42,786 nucleotides of DNA from DATKZH01 sp964475955 (GTDB lineage Bacteria; Planctomycetota; Planctomycetia; Pirellulales; Thermoguttaceae), in assembly GCA_964475955.1 (NCBI GenBank), contig CAYYZY010000052.1:1-42786 (forward strand), read 5' to 3'. The notes under the pieces are model-generated. The model saw nothing but the letters and a program-made list of their open reading frames with translations. It was not told the origin of the DNA and did not search any database. The position numbers and the translations under genes were made by a program. Position 1 is the stretch's first letter. Each line of letters starts with the position of its first letter. Shown piece after piece: positions 6,924 to 16,700 of the stretch.

Positions 6924-8645
6924 ATGACCAACGCCGAAGTCGCCGCCGTCTTCGAACAATTGGCCGACCTGCTGGAGTTTCAGGGGGCCAATCCGTTTCG
7001 CATTCGGGCCTATCGCAACGGCGCCCGGGCGATCAAGGACCTGCCCGAGCCGATCGAAGACGTGGCCAACGATCCCGAGCGCGAGCTGACCGACATCGCG
7101 GGCATCGGCAAGGACCTGGCCGAGAAGGTGATGACGCTGCTGGTGACCGCCTCGCTGCCGATGCTCGAGGAGCTTCTGGCCGAAATCCCGGAGAGCGTGC
7201 TGGCGATCCTCCGCGTGCCGGGGCTGGGCCCCAAGCGGGCGGCCATGCTGCACCGCGAGCTGGGAGTCAACGACCTCGACCAGCTCCGCGAGGCGTGCGA
7301 GTCGCAACGCGTCAGGCAGCTCAAGGGCTTCGGCGCGAAGACCGAGGCGGCCATCCTCGCCGGGCTGGAAATCGCCGCCCAGGCCGAACAGCGCACCTAC
7401 TGGGCCCACGCCGACGAAGTGGCCCAATCGCTCCTCGAACACCTGCGCGGGTGCAAGGCGATCGAGAAGATGGAGATGGCCGGCAGCTACCGCCGGGGCA
7501 AAGACACCGTCGGCGATCTCGACGTGCTCGTCGTGGCCGACGCGCCCGGCGAGGTGATGGACTGGTTCAGCGCGTATCCGGGCCGGGCCCAGGTGCTGGT
7601 GCGGGGCGAGAAGAAGACGTCGATCCGGCTGGGGAGCGGGCTCCAGGTCGACCTGCGCGTGGTGCCGGCGGGGTCGTTCGGCGCGGCGATGCAGTATTTC
7701 ACCGGGTCGAAGGACCACAACGTCGTGCTGCGCGGCATGGCCAAGGACCGGGGCCTCAAGGTGAACGAGTACGGCGTCTTCCGCGGCGAGGAGCAGATCG
7801 CCGGCGCCACCGAGGAGGAGGTCTACGCCGCGCTCGATCTGCCCTGCTTCCCGCCCGAGCTGCGCGAAGCACGGCGCGAATTCGAGTGGGCCTCCTCGGG
7901 CGAGCTGCCGCGGCTGGTCGAGCTGGGCGACGTGCGCGGCGACCTGCACATGCACAGCACGTGGACCGACGGGCTGGCCACCCTCGACGAGATGGCCGCT
8001 GGCGCCAAGGAGCGGGGCCTGAAGTACGTGGCGATCACCGACCACTCGAAACGGGTGGCGATGGCCGGCGGGCTCGACGCCTCGGCCCTGCGCCGGCAGT
8101 GGTCCGAGATCGACGCGCTCAACGAGCGGCTTAAGGGCCTCCGCGTGCTCAAGGGCGTGGAGGTCGACGTCCTGGAGCGCGGCGGGCTGGACCTGGACGA
8201 CGAGGTCCTCTCCGAGGCCGACTGGGTCGTGGCCAGCGTCCACTACGGCCAGAACCAGCCGCGCGACAAGATCACGCGGCGCGTGATCGAGGCCTTGGAG
8301 AATCCCCACGTGTGCGCGATCGCCCATCCCACGGGGCGCCTGTTGAACCGGCGCAACGCGTACGAGATCGACCTCGACGCCGTGCTCAAGAAGGCCCGCG
8401 ACTGCGGCAAGATGATGGAGCTCAACTCCCACCCCATGCGGCTCGACCTCGACGACCTGGCCTGCGCGGCGGCCAAGAACTACGGCGTGCCGGTCGTCAT
8501 CTCGACCGACGCGCACCAGGTCGCCGGCCTCGACGCCATGCGCTACGGCATTCTCCAGGCCCGCCGCGGCGGACTGACGCGCGACGACGTCGCCAACACC
8601 CGCACCTGGCCCCAGCTCAAAAAGCTGCTGGGGAGAGGACGGTGA
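6924..8645 (+). CDS. polX: DNA polymerase/3'-5' exonuclease PolX
   Basis: A 573-residue family X DNA polymerase with a C-terminal PHP domain, the standard bacterial architecture and length. It fills short gaps during base-excision or end-joining repair; the PHP domain gives Mn-dependent 3'-5' exonuclease and AP-endonuclease activity in characterised homologues. Helix-hairpin-helix motifs are at about 55-63 (DIAGIGKDLA) and 97-104 (RVPGLGPKRA). The polymerase motif GSYRRGKDTVGDLD supplies Asp198 and Asp200, and QVDLRV supplies Asp243. PHP motifs include DLHMHSTWTDG (His342, His344), ITDHSK, HPTGR and STDAH. The ATG at 6924 opens into the N-terminal 8-kDa domain; there is no strong ribosome-binding site. 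Immediately downstream the DNA turns into repeats and broken genes. Confidence 0.95.
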   Translation: MTNAEVAAVFEQLADLLEFQGANPFRIRAYRNGARAIKDLPEPIEDVANDPERELTDIAGIGKDLAEKVMTLLVTASLPMLEELLAEIPESVLAILRVPGLGPKRAAMLHRELGVNDLDQLREACESQRVRQLKGFGAKTEAAILAGLEIAAQAEQRTYWAHADEVAQSLLEHLRGCKAIEKMEMAGSYRRGKDTVGDLDVLVVADAPGEVMDWFSAYPGRAQVLVRGEKKTSIRLGSGLQVDLRVVPAGSFGAAMQYFTGSKDHNVVLRGMAKDRGLKVNEYGVFRGEEQIAGATEEEVYAALDLPCFPPELREARREFEWASSGELPRLVELGDVRGDLHMHSTWTDGLATLDEMAAGAKERGLKYVAITDHSKRVAMAGGLDASALRRQWSEIDALNERLKGLRVLKGVEVDVLERGGLDLDDEVLSEADWVVASVHYGQNQPRDKITRRVIEALENPHVCAIAHPTGRLLNRRNAYEIDLDAVLKKARDCGKMMELNSHPMRLDLDDLACAAAKNYGVPVVISTDAHQVAGLDAMRYGILQARRGGLTRDDVANTRTWPQLKKLLGRGR

Positions 8646-8649
8646 TCGG

Positions 8650-8770
8650 GGGTGCCGTGCCCACGCTTGCCGCGGTGCCATGCTCACGCGTGCGTGAGCA
8701 TGTGGCGAGCCGACCACGGCATGGCCACGACGAGCGTGGCCATGGCACCCGACGTGGCCATGGCACCCGG
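8650..8770. repeat. Palindrome cluster between polX and a broken helicase gene
   Basis: Two hairpins: a 24-bp palindrome 8679-8702 (CATGCTCACG/CGTGAGCATG) and a 25-bp hairpin 8720-8744 (CATGGCCACG/CGTGGCCATG, 5-nt loop). CGTGGCCATGGCACCCG then occurs as a direct repeat at 8735-8751 and 8754-8770. The cluster begins 5 bp after the polX stop and ends where recognisable helicase sequence begins. Confidence 0.7.
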
Positions 8771-8775
8771 CTTAC

Positions 8776-9658
8776 GGCGGACGAGAAAAACTTCAAGCGG
8801 CGTTACAACCGGGGACGCCGCGAGCTGGAGCACGAGTTCGGCAAGTCGATGCGATACAAGTCGATCCGCGACCTGGTGTCCGACGAGTCGGGCGAAGTGG
8901 TCAAGGACCTGAAGCCCGTCTGGCTGATGAGTCCCCTGAGCGTGTCCGACACGCTGCCGTTGGACACCGAGCACTTCGACGTGGTCATCTTCGACGAAGC
9001 CAGCCAGATCACGCTGGAAGAGGCGATCCCTTCCGTGTTTCGCGCCTCCCAGGCGATCGTGGTGGGCGACGAGATGCAGCTCCCGCCGACCGACTTCTTC
9101 TCGGCGAAGCGCAACGGCGAGGAAGAAGAGGAGCTACTCGTCGATGAGGGCGGGGAACTGGTCGAGTACGATTTGGAGAGCAACAGCTTCCTCAACCACG
9201 CGGCCAAGAACCTGCCCTCGACCATGCTGGGCTGGCACTACGGGCCGAACGGCAAGATGCTGATGAACTTCGGCCCGATCAACAAGAGCGGCGGCGAGAA
9301 ACGGCTCAACGTCGCCTTCTCCCGCGCCAGACACCACATGGCCCTGGTCAGTTCGATCCACCATGCCGACGTCACCAACGACTACAACGACGGAGCCAAC
9401 TGCCTGAAGAACTACCTCCGGTACGCGGAGGCCGTTTCCAAGGGCAATACGGAAACCCGCTGCTTCGAGCTCACCAGCGACAGGTCCAACAAGTTCTGGG
9501 AAATCACCCTTTCCGGCAGCGAACACACGGTGCGATTCGGCCGGATCGGTAGTCAGGGACAGACCCGGACGAAGCAGTTCGACGACGCGGCCGAGGCCAA
9601 ACGTGACTGCGAACGATTGATCCGCAGCAAGCTGGCCAAGGGCTACCGAGGGGAATAG
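8776..9658 (+). pseudogene. Remnant of a large SF1 (DNA2/NAM7-like) helicase with C-terminal WGR domain
   Basis: Open frame, but only parts of a much longer protein (relatives exceed 1,000 residues). It starts abruptly at ADEKNFKRRYNRGRRELE. It keeps the segment LMSPLSVSDTLPL, Walker B FDVVIFDEASQ and motif III GDEMQLPP. From the motif IV region (TMLGWHYGPNGKM) it jumps directly to the motif VI region (GGEKRLNVAFSRARHHM), omitting the intervening helicase part. It ends with a WGR domain (about the last 75 residues: RCFELT...FWEI...VRFGRIGSQGQTRTKQFDD). Walker A and everything N-terminal are missing, replaced by the repeat cluster at 8650-8770. WGR-bearing helicases of this type are often found in defence or mobile regions. 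A functional short protein cannot be excluded, because the frame is intact. Confidence 0.8.
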
Positions 9659-9741
9659 CCGCTTCCCCCATCGGCGACTGGCCTCACCGCGAGTCAGGCG
9701 CTTCTCGCCCAGGATGCCGCTCGCAGCCAGCATCTCTCCGG

Positions 9742-10115
9742 GGCCGAGAAGTGGTGACGTGGCCCCGGGGCGAGGCCAGTATTGAATGCGGCTCGGGCAC
9801 GCACGTCCGCTCCTTGGGACGCGACCTGGCCGAGTCGCTGGGCACCGCCGCGGTGATGTCGGCCCCGGTCTGCACGGCGATCGGGTCCTTTCGGATCGAG
9901 GGGGCCGTCGACCCGGAGCGGCTCGCGCCCGAGAACTGGACCGAACACCTCTTTCCGCCCCTGCGCGCCGTGGAAAGCCTGCCCCGCATCGAGCTGGCGG
10001 CCGAAGAGGTCGCGCACGTGGCCGCGGGCCGGAACATCGCCAGGCGGGCCGCGCCCCACGCAGGCCACGGCGATGTCGGCGACGGAAATCGCCGCCATCG
10101 ACCCCCGCGGCCCCG
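9742..10115 (+). pseudogene. truB: 5'-truncated tRNA pseudouridine synthase B fragment
   Basis: About 120 residues match the C-terminal half of TruB, which makes pseudouridine 55 in tRNAs: VTWPRGEASIECGSGTHVRSLGRDLAESLG, then SAPVCTAIGSFRIEGAVDPERL and LPRIELAAEEVAHVAAGRNIA. The N-terminal half with the catalytic Asp is absent; nothing similar lies between 9658 and 9742. The reading frame also breaks near 10060, where the expected ending (ATEIAAIDPRG) continues in another frame from about 10080. Usually conserved positions are changed (GTY to GTH, LVRT to PVCT), fitting relaxed selection. Another truB must exist elsewhere in the genome. Confidence 0.75.
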
Positions 10116-10258
10116 GCCGGGCGCATGACTCAAGCGTGAAAGACGGCGCGCCCGAGGGGACCTGCGCGATCGGGTGGATTGCCGTCACCGTGCGGGACCC
10201 GAATCGCTTCCCTTGGGAAGCGGCGCCTCCCGGCGATGACGACGAGGAGCCGCCGAAG

Positions 10259-12988
10259 TCATTCCGCGATCTGTAAGCTGAGCGCATCCAGATACGCGGT
10301 GCCGTCGGCGTCGTCCGGCGTGACGATCCCGATCCACCTGACCGCGTCGAAGTCCTTGCTCCCGAAGGGCAGCGTGTGCGTGGTCTCACCGGACGGGCCG
10401 CGGGCCGTCAGCGTGTACGTAGGCGTGCCGCCCTCGCCGAGTGCGAAGCGCAGCTCGAAGCGGGTCCAGGCGCCGGGCTCCAACGTGGCGACGCGCTCTC
10501 CGTTCGCCCGCACGGCGCCGTCGCGGCCGATCGCGATCGACGGTCCCGGGGTCGCCGTGCCGCCGTCACCGCGGAATTCCAGGTGCAGCCGCGCCGGCGA
10601 CTCCTCCGGCTGCCGCACGGCGAACGTGAACGTGATCCGCCCCTGCTTCAACGATCGCGGCGAATAGTGCAAATAGGGATAAAACGGCTTCGCCAGGCCC
10701 TTGCGATCCGTGCACTTGAGGCACTTGCCGCCTGCCGCGCCGGGCACTTCGCTGGTGACGGTGAAGCCGGCCTCCTTCGTGTCGGTGGCGCTGAACACGC
10801 CGGGCGTGGCGCCGTCGGGGAGGACGTCGAAATCGAGATCGAAGGCGCTGAGCCCGGCGAAATCCTCCTCCTCCCAAACGGCCGAGGGCTTGCGCGGCGG
10901 ATACCGGCTCGGCAGGCTGCGCCACTGTTCGTCGCCGTACAGGCCGGCCTTCCGGATTTCCTCCTCGAAAGGGACGAACCCGACCGCCCGGCACGCGAGC
11001 GCATCGGCCGGGAGCGTGAAGTCGAACGTTTCCGGATCGCGGCAGCCGGGATCGGCGACGATCGACCCCTCGTCGTGCCCGTCCGCCTGCCACTCGGCGA
11101 AGGTCTTGCCGGCGAAGGTCAAGGGCGTGTCCTCAGCGACTGTGTGATACACGTTGTCGGCCAGCACGGGCGGCTTCTCGCCCGGCTGCCAGCCCCGGGC
11201 GATGGCCACGTCGTTGCGGGCGATGTAGACGTTGCGAACGGCCGCGAAGTGATTCGCCTTCCAACGGCTGTTGAGCCCCCCGCGGCCGATCAGCCCATCG
11301 CGGGCGAACGCGCCGATGTTGTTGCGGAAGACGTTATCGGTTCCCTTGTTCTGGAAATACGCGAACCACTCCACGTTGTAGACCAGGTTGTTTTCGACCA
11401 CCGCTCCGCGCGACTGCTGGTCGAGGTAGATGCCCGCGAAGCCGCAGATGTAGGGATACGCGACGTTGTCGTGCACGCAGTTGTGGTGGACGTGCGTGTC
11501 CAACGGGCCGAACTGATACACGCCGGCCGCGTCGGTGTGGTAGCGAAGGCCCAGGTGGTGCAGATGGTTGTAGGCGACCACGTTGCCGTGCGAGTACTTC
11601 TCGCCCTTCCAGGCCCAGCGCGCGTCGAGGCCGATCGCGTCCCAGTGCGTGTCGTAGATCTCGTTGTGCGTGATCCGCGTTTCCGACGCGAAACGGTTGA
11701 CGATCCCGTAGCACCCGTGCCAGATCGTTCCCAGACGGTGGATGCAGCAGTTGTCGACGACCAGCCCGAGAACGGCCCGGGGGTTGTCGCCGGCTTCGCC
11801 GACGCCCTCCTGGAGCGTGCCGAGGTCGGAGACGCCGAGTTGCACTGCGCCGGCGCCGAGGTCCCACAGATGGCACTGCCGCACGGCGACGTCGCGGCAG
11901 CCGTCGGCCAACTCCAGGGCATACTCGCCGAGCTGCGCCATCTCGCAGCGCCGGAAGCCGGCATGCCGCAAGCCCCGGGCGGAGATGGCCGCGTCGAGGT
12001 ACATGTGCCCCTGGCGGTAGACGCCGTTGTAGCGGTCCATGTCGCCGTCGACGTGGCGGAAGTCCAGGTCGCGGAAGTGGAGGTGCTCGACCGACGTGCC
12101 GGCGTCGGGGTCGCCCGCGAATTCGACCATTCGCGACTTGACTACCGGGGCGATTACCTCGACCGTCGCCATGTTCTCGTTCGGCATCGGGTAGTAGTAG
12201 AGCGTGCCCGTGTGCCGGTTCAGGTACCACTCGCCGGGCTCGTCGAGGGCCTCGTAGACGTTGCTCAGGTAGTAGCGGAAGTTGCGCTCCCAGAAGTCGA
12301 CCGTGCGGCCGTGGCTGCTGTGGAAGCGCACGGCCCGGCGCTCGGGAACGATCTCCCGGATGCGGTGGATGGTCGGCGTCCAGGAGCACAAGAGCACGAC
12401 GTCGACGTCGGTCGGGTGGGACCAGGCGGGGTCGACGTCGCCGGGGAAGTACTGCAAAGCTTGGCGCGGATCGCCGCCCGGCTCTCGACCCGCGGCCCGC
12501 AGCACCTTGTCGCCGAAGTTCGGGTGCCTCGCCCGGGTGCGCGACCGGCCGTCGACGTACAGCGAGTAGAAGACCCACCGGCCGTCGCGGGCCTCGGGCA
12601 GATCAAGCTGCCAGAAGGGTTTGCCGGGGGTGCGCGTCCACGCGCCGGAGAGCGGCCTGCCGCCGCTGATCACGGCGCGCTCGCCGGGGACCGACGCGTA
12701 CGTGATCGGCGCCTCCCGAGTGCCCGAGTCGTCCGGCGTGAACGCGATCGGCTCGCTCATCCGGTAAACGCCCCCACGGAGCCAAACGGTGACGGGCTGC
12801 GAGAGCGGGCCACGCTGCTTCCGCCCGCGGATCGCGTCGCGCGCCTGCTGGAGCGTGGCGAAAGGCTTTTCCGGCGTGCCGGGGTTGGCGTCGTCGCCGG
12901 TCGGGGCGACGTAGAACTCCGTTGCCGAGGCTGCGGAACCGGCGGCCGCGACCGTGGCCAAGAGGACTGCACGGAGAATTCGCTGCAT
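10259..12988 (-). CDS. Secreted right-handed parallel beta-helix protein (910-codon)
   Basis: A 909-residue exported protein. The start is set at the ATG at 12988, which opens with a signal peptide (QRILRAVLLATVAAAGSAASA); the frame is open far upstream but runs through repeat and pseudogene DNA. The mature N-terminus FYVAPTGDDANPGTPEKPFATLQQAR is typical of PL1/PL6/GH-like beta-helix proteins. It is followed by LRGGVYRM, then long beta-helix repeats (about 280-600, many N-rich turns such as VVENNLVYNVE and VFRNNIGAF). The last 190 residues look like a concanavalin/LamG-type beta-sandwich. A polysaccharide lyase or hydrolase role is plausible, but the catalytic residues cannot be assigned. 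It is paralogous in layout to the protein at 13747-17118. Confidence 0.85.
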   Translation of the reverse strand: MQRILRAVLLATVAAAGSAASATEFYVAPTGDDANPGTPEKPFATLQQARDAIRGRKQRGPLSQPVTVWLRGGVYRMSEPIAFTPDDSGTREAPITYASVPGERAVISGGRPLSGAWTRTPGKPFWQLDLPEARDGRWVFYSLYVDGRSRTRARHPNFGDKVLRAAGREPGGDPRQALQYFPGDVDPAWSHPTDVDVVLLCSWTPTIHRIREIVPERRAVRFHSSHGRTVDFWERNFRYYLSNVYEALDEPGEWYLNRHTGTLYYYPMPNENMATVEVIAPVVKSRMVEFAGDPDAGTSVEHLHFRDLDFRHVDGDMDRYNGVYRQGHMYLDAAISARGLRHAGFRRCEMAQLGEYALELADGCRDVAVRQCHLWDLGAGAVQLGVSDLGTLQEGVGEAGDNPRAVLGLVVDNCCIHRLGTIWHGCYGIVNRFASETRITHNEIYDTHWDAIGLDARWAWKGEKYSHGNVVAYNHLHHLGLRYHTDAAGVYQFGPLDTHVHHNCVHDNVAYPYICGFAGIYLDQQSRGAVVENNLVYNVEWFAYFQNKGTDNVFRNNIGAFARDGLIGRGGLNSRWKANHFAAVRNVYIARNDVAIARGWQPGEKPPVLADNVYHTVAEDTPLTFAGKTFAEWQADGHDEGSIVADPGCRDPETFDFTLPADALACRAVGFVPFEEEIRKAGLYGDEQWRSLPSRYPPRKPSAVWEEEDFAGLSAFDLDFDVLPDGATPGVFSATDTKEAGFTVTSEVPGAAGGKCLKCTDRKGLAKPFYPYLHYSPRSLKQGRITFTFAVRQPEESPARLHLEFRGDGGTATPGPSIAIGRDGAVRANGERVATLEPGAWTRFELRFALGEGGTPTYTLTARGPSGETTHTLPFGSKDFDAVRWIGIVTPDDADGTAYLDALSLQIAE

Positions 12989-13067
12989 TGGGAGAGACTC
13001 GTTGTTGAGGGGTTTCCGCGAAACCGAATTTCCGCCCCAGTATAGCGGCTCGAGATCGGGCTCGTCA

Positions 13068-13147
13068 AACAACGACCTCGGCGGCGTTCCGGAGTTTCCC
13101 GGGGACGCGGAACGTGGCGGAGGGCGTTCCCTACAGGTTGTCTCAGC
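13068..13147. repeat. Inverted-repeat element, family 1 copy D
   Basis: Read on the minus strand this region shares GCTGANACAANCTGTAGGG, followed by AACGCCCTCCGC, with the plus strand of the element at 1420-1566. The similarity runs across both arms (loop region GGGAA, then CCGGAACG... and ...GAGG..GTT). Outer arms are not clearly preserved. It lies between a rubredoxin-like fragment and the beta-helix gene starting at 12988, and the fragment's reading frame runs into it. Confidence 0.7.
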
Positions 13148-13323
13148 AAGGTCACTTGACTTATTCGAACGAGCCTCACGCAGCGTGCCGGGCCTGCAAG
13201 CTCGTGCCGCGCGGCCGTGAAGGGATGGTCGGCTTCGTCGTGGGCGCAGACTTCGGCCAAATCGGCGGCTTCGTTGCCCTCGTCGTACACGTATCCGCAG
13301 ACGGAACACTGGTAGCGGGCCAT
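13140..13323 (-). pseudogene. Rubredoxin-like N-terminal fragment, interrupted by a repeat
   Basis: The ATG at 13323 has a good ribosome-binding site (GGAGG about 9 nt upstream) and starts MARYQCSVCGYVYDEGNE, the first metal knuckle (CxxCGY) of rubredoxin and rubrerythrin. The expected second knuckle (CPVCG) is missing. The sequence continues as AADLAEVCAHDEADHPFTAARHEL and then enters the family 1 repeat. No stop appears until 12757, inside the 5' end of the next gene in another frame. It may instead be an unrelated zinc-ribbon protein; the true 3' end is unknown. Confidence 0.5.
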
Positions 13324-13479
13324 CTTGGGTTCCTCCAGCTCTCGTGTTGTCCGTCGGTGGCCACAGTCGCCGACTGGGCGACTCCGGCTTCCGTGGGTAG
13401 CGGGGAGCCGTTTGGCGGCGCCAGAAGCGAAATCTGTGGACAGGTCGGAGCCGAGCGGCTGAATTCCCAACTTCCGCCC

Positions 13480-13674
13480 ACCCATCATGAATCGGCCGGG
13501 CGGAATCTAGACCAGCTCGATCGCCACATCGCCGCCCAGATCGACCTGCATCGTGTCGCCCTTCGCCGGCTGGGCCGCGTGGGCAAGTGGGCCAGCTTCC
13601 AACAGCAGACTCAACCCCGGCAACCAGACAGCCGCCAGATGGCGAATGGTCTTCGTCGTCACGGTGTTGTTCAT
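13480..13674 (-). pseudogene. SUMF1-type (formylglycine-generating-enzyme-like) gene fragment with nonsense mutation
   Basis: From the ATG at 13674 the frame encodes a signal-peptide-like start (MNNTVTTKTIRHL...), a cleavage-like AHAAQP, then MQVDLGGDVAIELV. A TAG at 13507-13509 follows, and the same frame continues IPPGRFMMG. The planctomycete FGE/SUMF1 domain normally begins ...DLGGGVxLELVWIPPGEFMMGSP, so the stop replaces the Trp codon (TGG to TAG). Similarity ends after MMG, so the rest of the gene has been lost as well. It lies 72 bp downstream of the beta-helix gene ending at 13747 and may have been its operon partner. Confidence 0.7.
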
Positions 13675-13746
13675 GGTGTTCGGCCCTCGCATGTTGCGTC
13701 GCCGTTTTCGATGGCGCGCAGACTTGCTCGCAAACGTCGTCAGACA

Positions 13747-16700
13747 CTACTCCCACTGGACGGTCTCGTAGTTGCCACTCGGGTGGTCGACTGGCCAGGA
13801 AGCGCGCAGGTCGTCGTGGTAGAGGCCCATCTTCTCCAGGGGGAGCGGCTCGAACAGGCAGGCAGCCCGGGCGGGCGCATCGGGTTTCAGCGAAAAATCG
13901 CCTCCCTTGGCGTTCCGGAATCCGGGGTCGCCATTCTCCCAATTCCGCTCGATGCGGGCGTAGCGCATCGTGGTGGCGTTGCCGTAAATGAACTTCCCGC
14001 ACTCCAGCCCGATGTTCCGTGCCACCACGTTTCCCCGGACGATCAGCGTCAGGTCCTCGGTGTGCGGCTTGATCGTGGTGAGGCGCGGATACCGCGTGCT
14101 CCAGGGCGGCTCGTTGACCTTCATTCTGGCCAGGAAGGCGTCGAGGCCCTTGTAGCCCTTAGCGTAGACCCAGGAACGATCTTGCAGGTCGACGCCCGTG
14201 TAGCAACGGTGGAACACGTTGTTCTCGACGATGTCGTCGCTGCCGCCGAAGAAGACGGCACCGTTGGGCACGTCGGAGTGTGAGAACAGGTTGCCGTAGA
14301 CGGTGACGCCGCCGTTGACGTTGTCGATGTAGACGCCCATGCGACACACGCAATGGTGCTCTTGGAACGTCTCGTTGTACGGCAGGTGATGCCAGTAGTT
14401 GTAGCGGACGACGTTTCCACGCTCCGCAAGCGCCGCGCCCGAGCCGCCGTACATGTACCAGGCCCCGGCGTCGCCCGCTTCGTGCGTCACGTCGTGGATT
14501 TCGCAGTACTCCGTCACGTGGTCGTTGCCGCTGAGAAGAAAGGCCTGGTGGGGCGCGTCGTGGATCAGGCAGTGGGACATGCGCACTCCGACGCCCTCGA
14601 CCTCGATGCCCGGCTGATAGGCGCCCCGGTTCCACCGGGCGAAGTGGTGGATGTGGCAATTTTCTACCACGTGCTCCGAGGAGCGCAGCGTGGGCAGGTC
14701 GCCGCCGGTGAGCTTCGCCCCCGCGTCGCCCAGATGGACCATGTCGCAGCCGATCAGGCAGTGGCCGCTTCCTCCTTCGATGTTCACCCCCTTGCAGCCT
14801 ATGTTACGGATGACGCATCCGGCCAGCAGCACGTTCTGACCGCCTCCGACGACCACGCCGTGCTGGCGTCCGGCTTCGAGCGTCAGGCCGTGAAAGACGA
14901 CGTTCGACACGCCCTGCGCCGCGACGATCGGGGCTTCCAGCATCGACACGACGGCCTCGGCTTCGTTGACCGGGGACGGAGGCCAGAAGTACAGCAGGCC
15001 CGTGTCGCGATCCAGGTACCACTCGCCGGGGCTGTCGAGCTCACATAGCAGGTTGATCCCCTGGTAGCCCGAGCCTTGTACCATCTCGGCCCTTCGCTTG
15101 GCATCGGGAGCCTGGTTCCAGTCAAGTCGAATTTGGTTCTTCTCCGGATCGACGCGGAGGATCTTGCGGTACGAGGAGAAGTAGGCCCGCTGCCAGTATC
15201 CGAAGAGCCAGGGATCGGGCTCGTGCGCCCAGGCGTCTTGCCGCGGGTCCGAGTAGTAGAAGACGTCAGAGTCCTTGGTGATAATCCGCCCGCTGTCGCG
15301 CTCCGTTTCCTGGTCGCCAAGCTCGACCTTGGCGAACCGCTCGCTCATCTTCGGCGTGTCGTTCGGCCAACGGGCCAGCGACATGGGGACACCGCCGAAG
15401 AACAGCTCCAGGTGGGCGGGTTCGTCCATGTCGGCCAGCTTGCCGTGGCCGCGCCCGCGCGGTCGCAGCTTGCCGAAATCCGAGATGCCGGCCGCGCGAA
15501 GGTCTGCCTGCACGACATGGGCGCGTGCGGCTTCGGGTATCCGGCGTGCCCCGGGGCTGTCGGCCAACGGCACGAAGCCCGCAACGGCCCTTCCTCCACG
15601 GAGAACCGGCCGTTCCCCCTCGGCCGCCCGGTAGACGATCGGCGCCTCGTCCGTACCCGCGTCTTCGGCCGCGAGCGAGAAGCTCCCGCTGAGGCAAGGA
15701 TACACCCCCCCGCGCAGAACGATGGCGACGCCGTCCGCGGGCAGCCCCTCGATCTTGCGGCGTCTTCGGAGCGCGTCGCGGGCGCGCTGGAGCGTTCGCA
15801 AAGGAAGCTCGGCCGTGCCGGGGTTGCCGTCGTCGCCGTTGGGCGAAACGTGAAACCAGGGCGTGGCCCGGTCAATCCGTTCGATGCGCCGTTGTCTCTC
15901 GTTGCGCAGCGGCTCCCCGTCGACGAGCGTTTCAATGTCCCGAAGCCGAGCCATCGCCTCGACGCGAAAGGCTTCGTGCTTGGCCACGAGGAAATCTCGC
16001 ATCTTCGCGTACTCGCGTCGCGCGGCGCTGTATTGCCTCTTGTCCCTCAGCGTGTCGCCTAGGGCGAGCATAGCCTGGGCACGGTGCACGAGCATGGCCG
16101 AGTCGTCTCCGGCGAGTTGCCGGAACGCTTTGTTCGCCTCGGCTTCCATTCCGCTGCGCGAGAGGCTTCGGGCCACGAGGAGCCGGGCGTAGGAGCGGGC
16201 CTGCCTGAACGCGCGCGAGTCGTCATAGCCGGTGAGATTCAAGAGGGGCTCGAAGCGCCGCCGGTAGCGCGCTTCGCGCTCGGCGCGAACGGCTCCGGAC
16301 CCGTCGCGGGGCGACGGGGGGATCTCCTGCAAGAACTCCGTCAACCGGCGAGCCAGCAAGGCGTCGGGACTGCCCAGCCCTTCGAACGTCTCCCCGGGCA
16401 GAGAACTGCTGAAGACCCCCAAGTCCGCGATCTCGAAGTCGAGGACGCCCGTGCCCTCGCTGCATTCGCCGATGCGCAAGTACTTCAACTTGGCTGCCGG
16501 CTGGTAGCTCAGGGCGGGCTCAACCTCCGCGCGCAGAATTCCGTCGATCCACAGCGTCAGGGTTCTGCAATCCCAGGTGACGGCCACATGGTGCCATTCT
16601 TTCGCGGTGAGGAATCCCGAACTACTCACGCTTTTGCTGCCCTCCGGCTGCCCGAGCGAGAAGGTGAGCGTCGAGCTGTGGGGAGAAACGAGCATGCGCC

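Noticed and set aside
10130..10276. Plus-strand frame ending SFRDL after the truB remnant
   Set aside because: No start signal, no recognisable family, and it overlaps the 3' end of the beta-helix gene; it is probably frameshifted debris.
12989..14002. N-terminal extension of the beta-helix frame up to 14002
   Set aside because: The extension translates a repeat, the rubredoxin-like fragment and the SUMF1 fragment in the wrong frames; the signal peptide at 12988 marks the real start.
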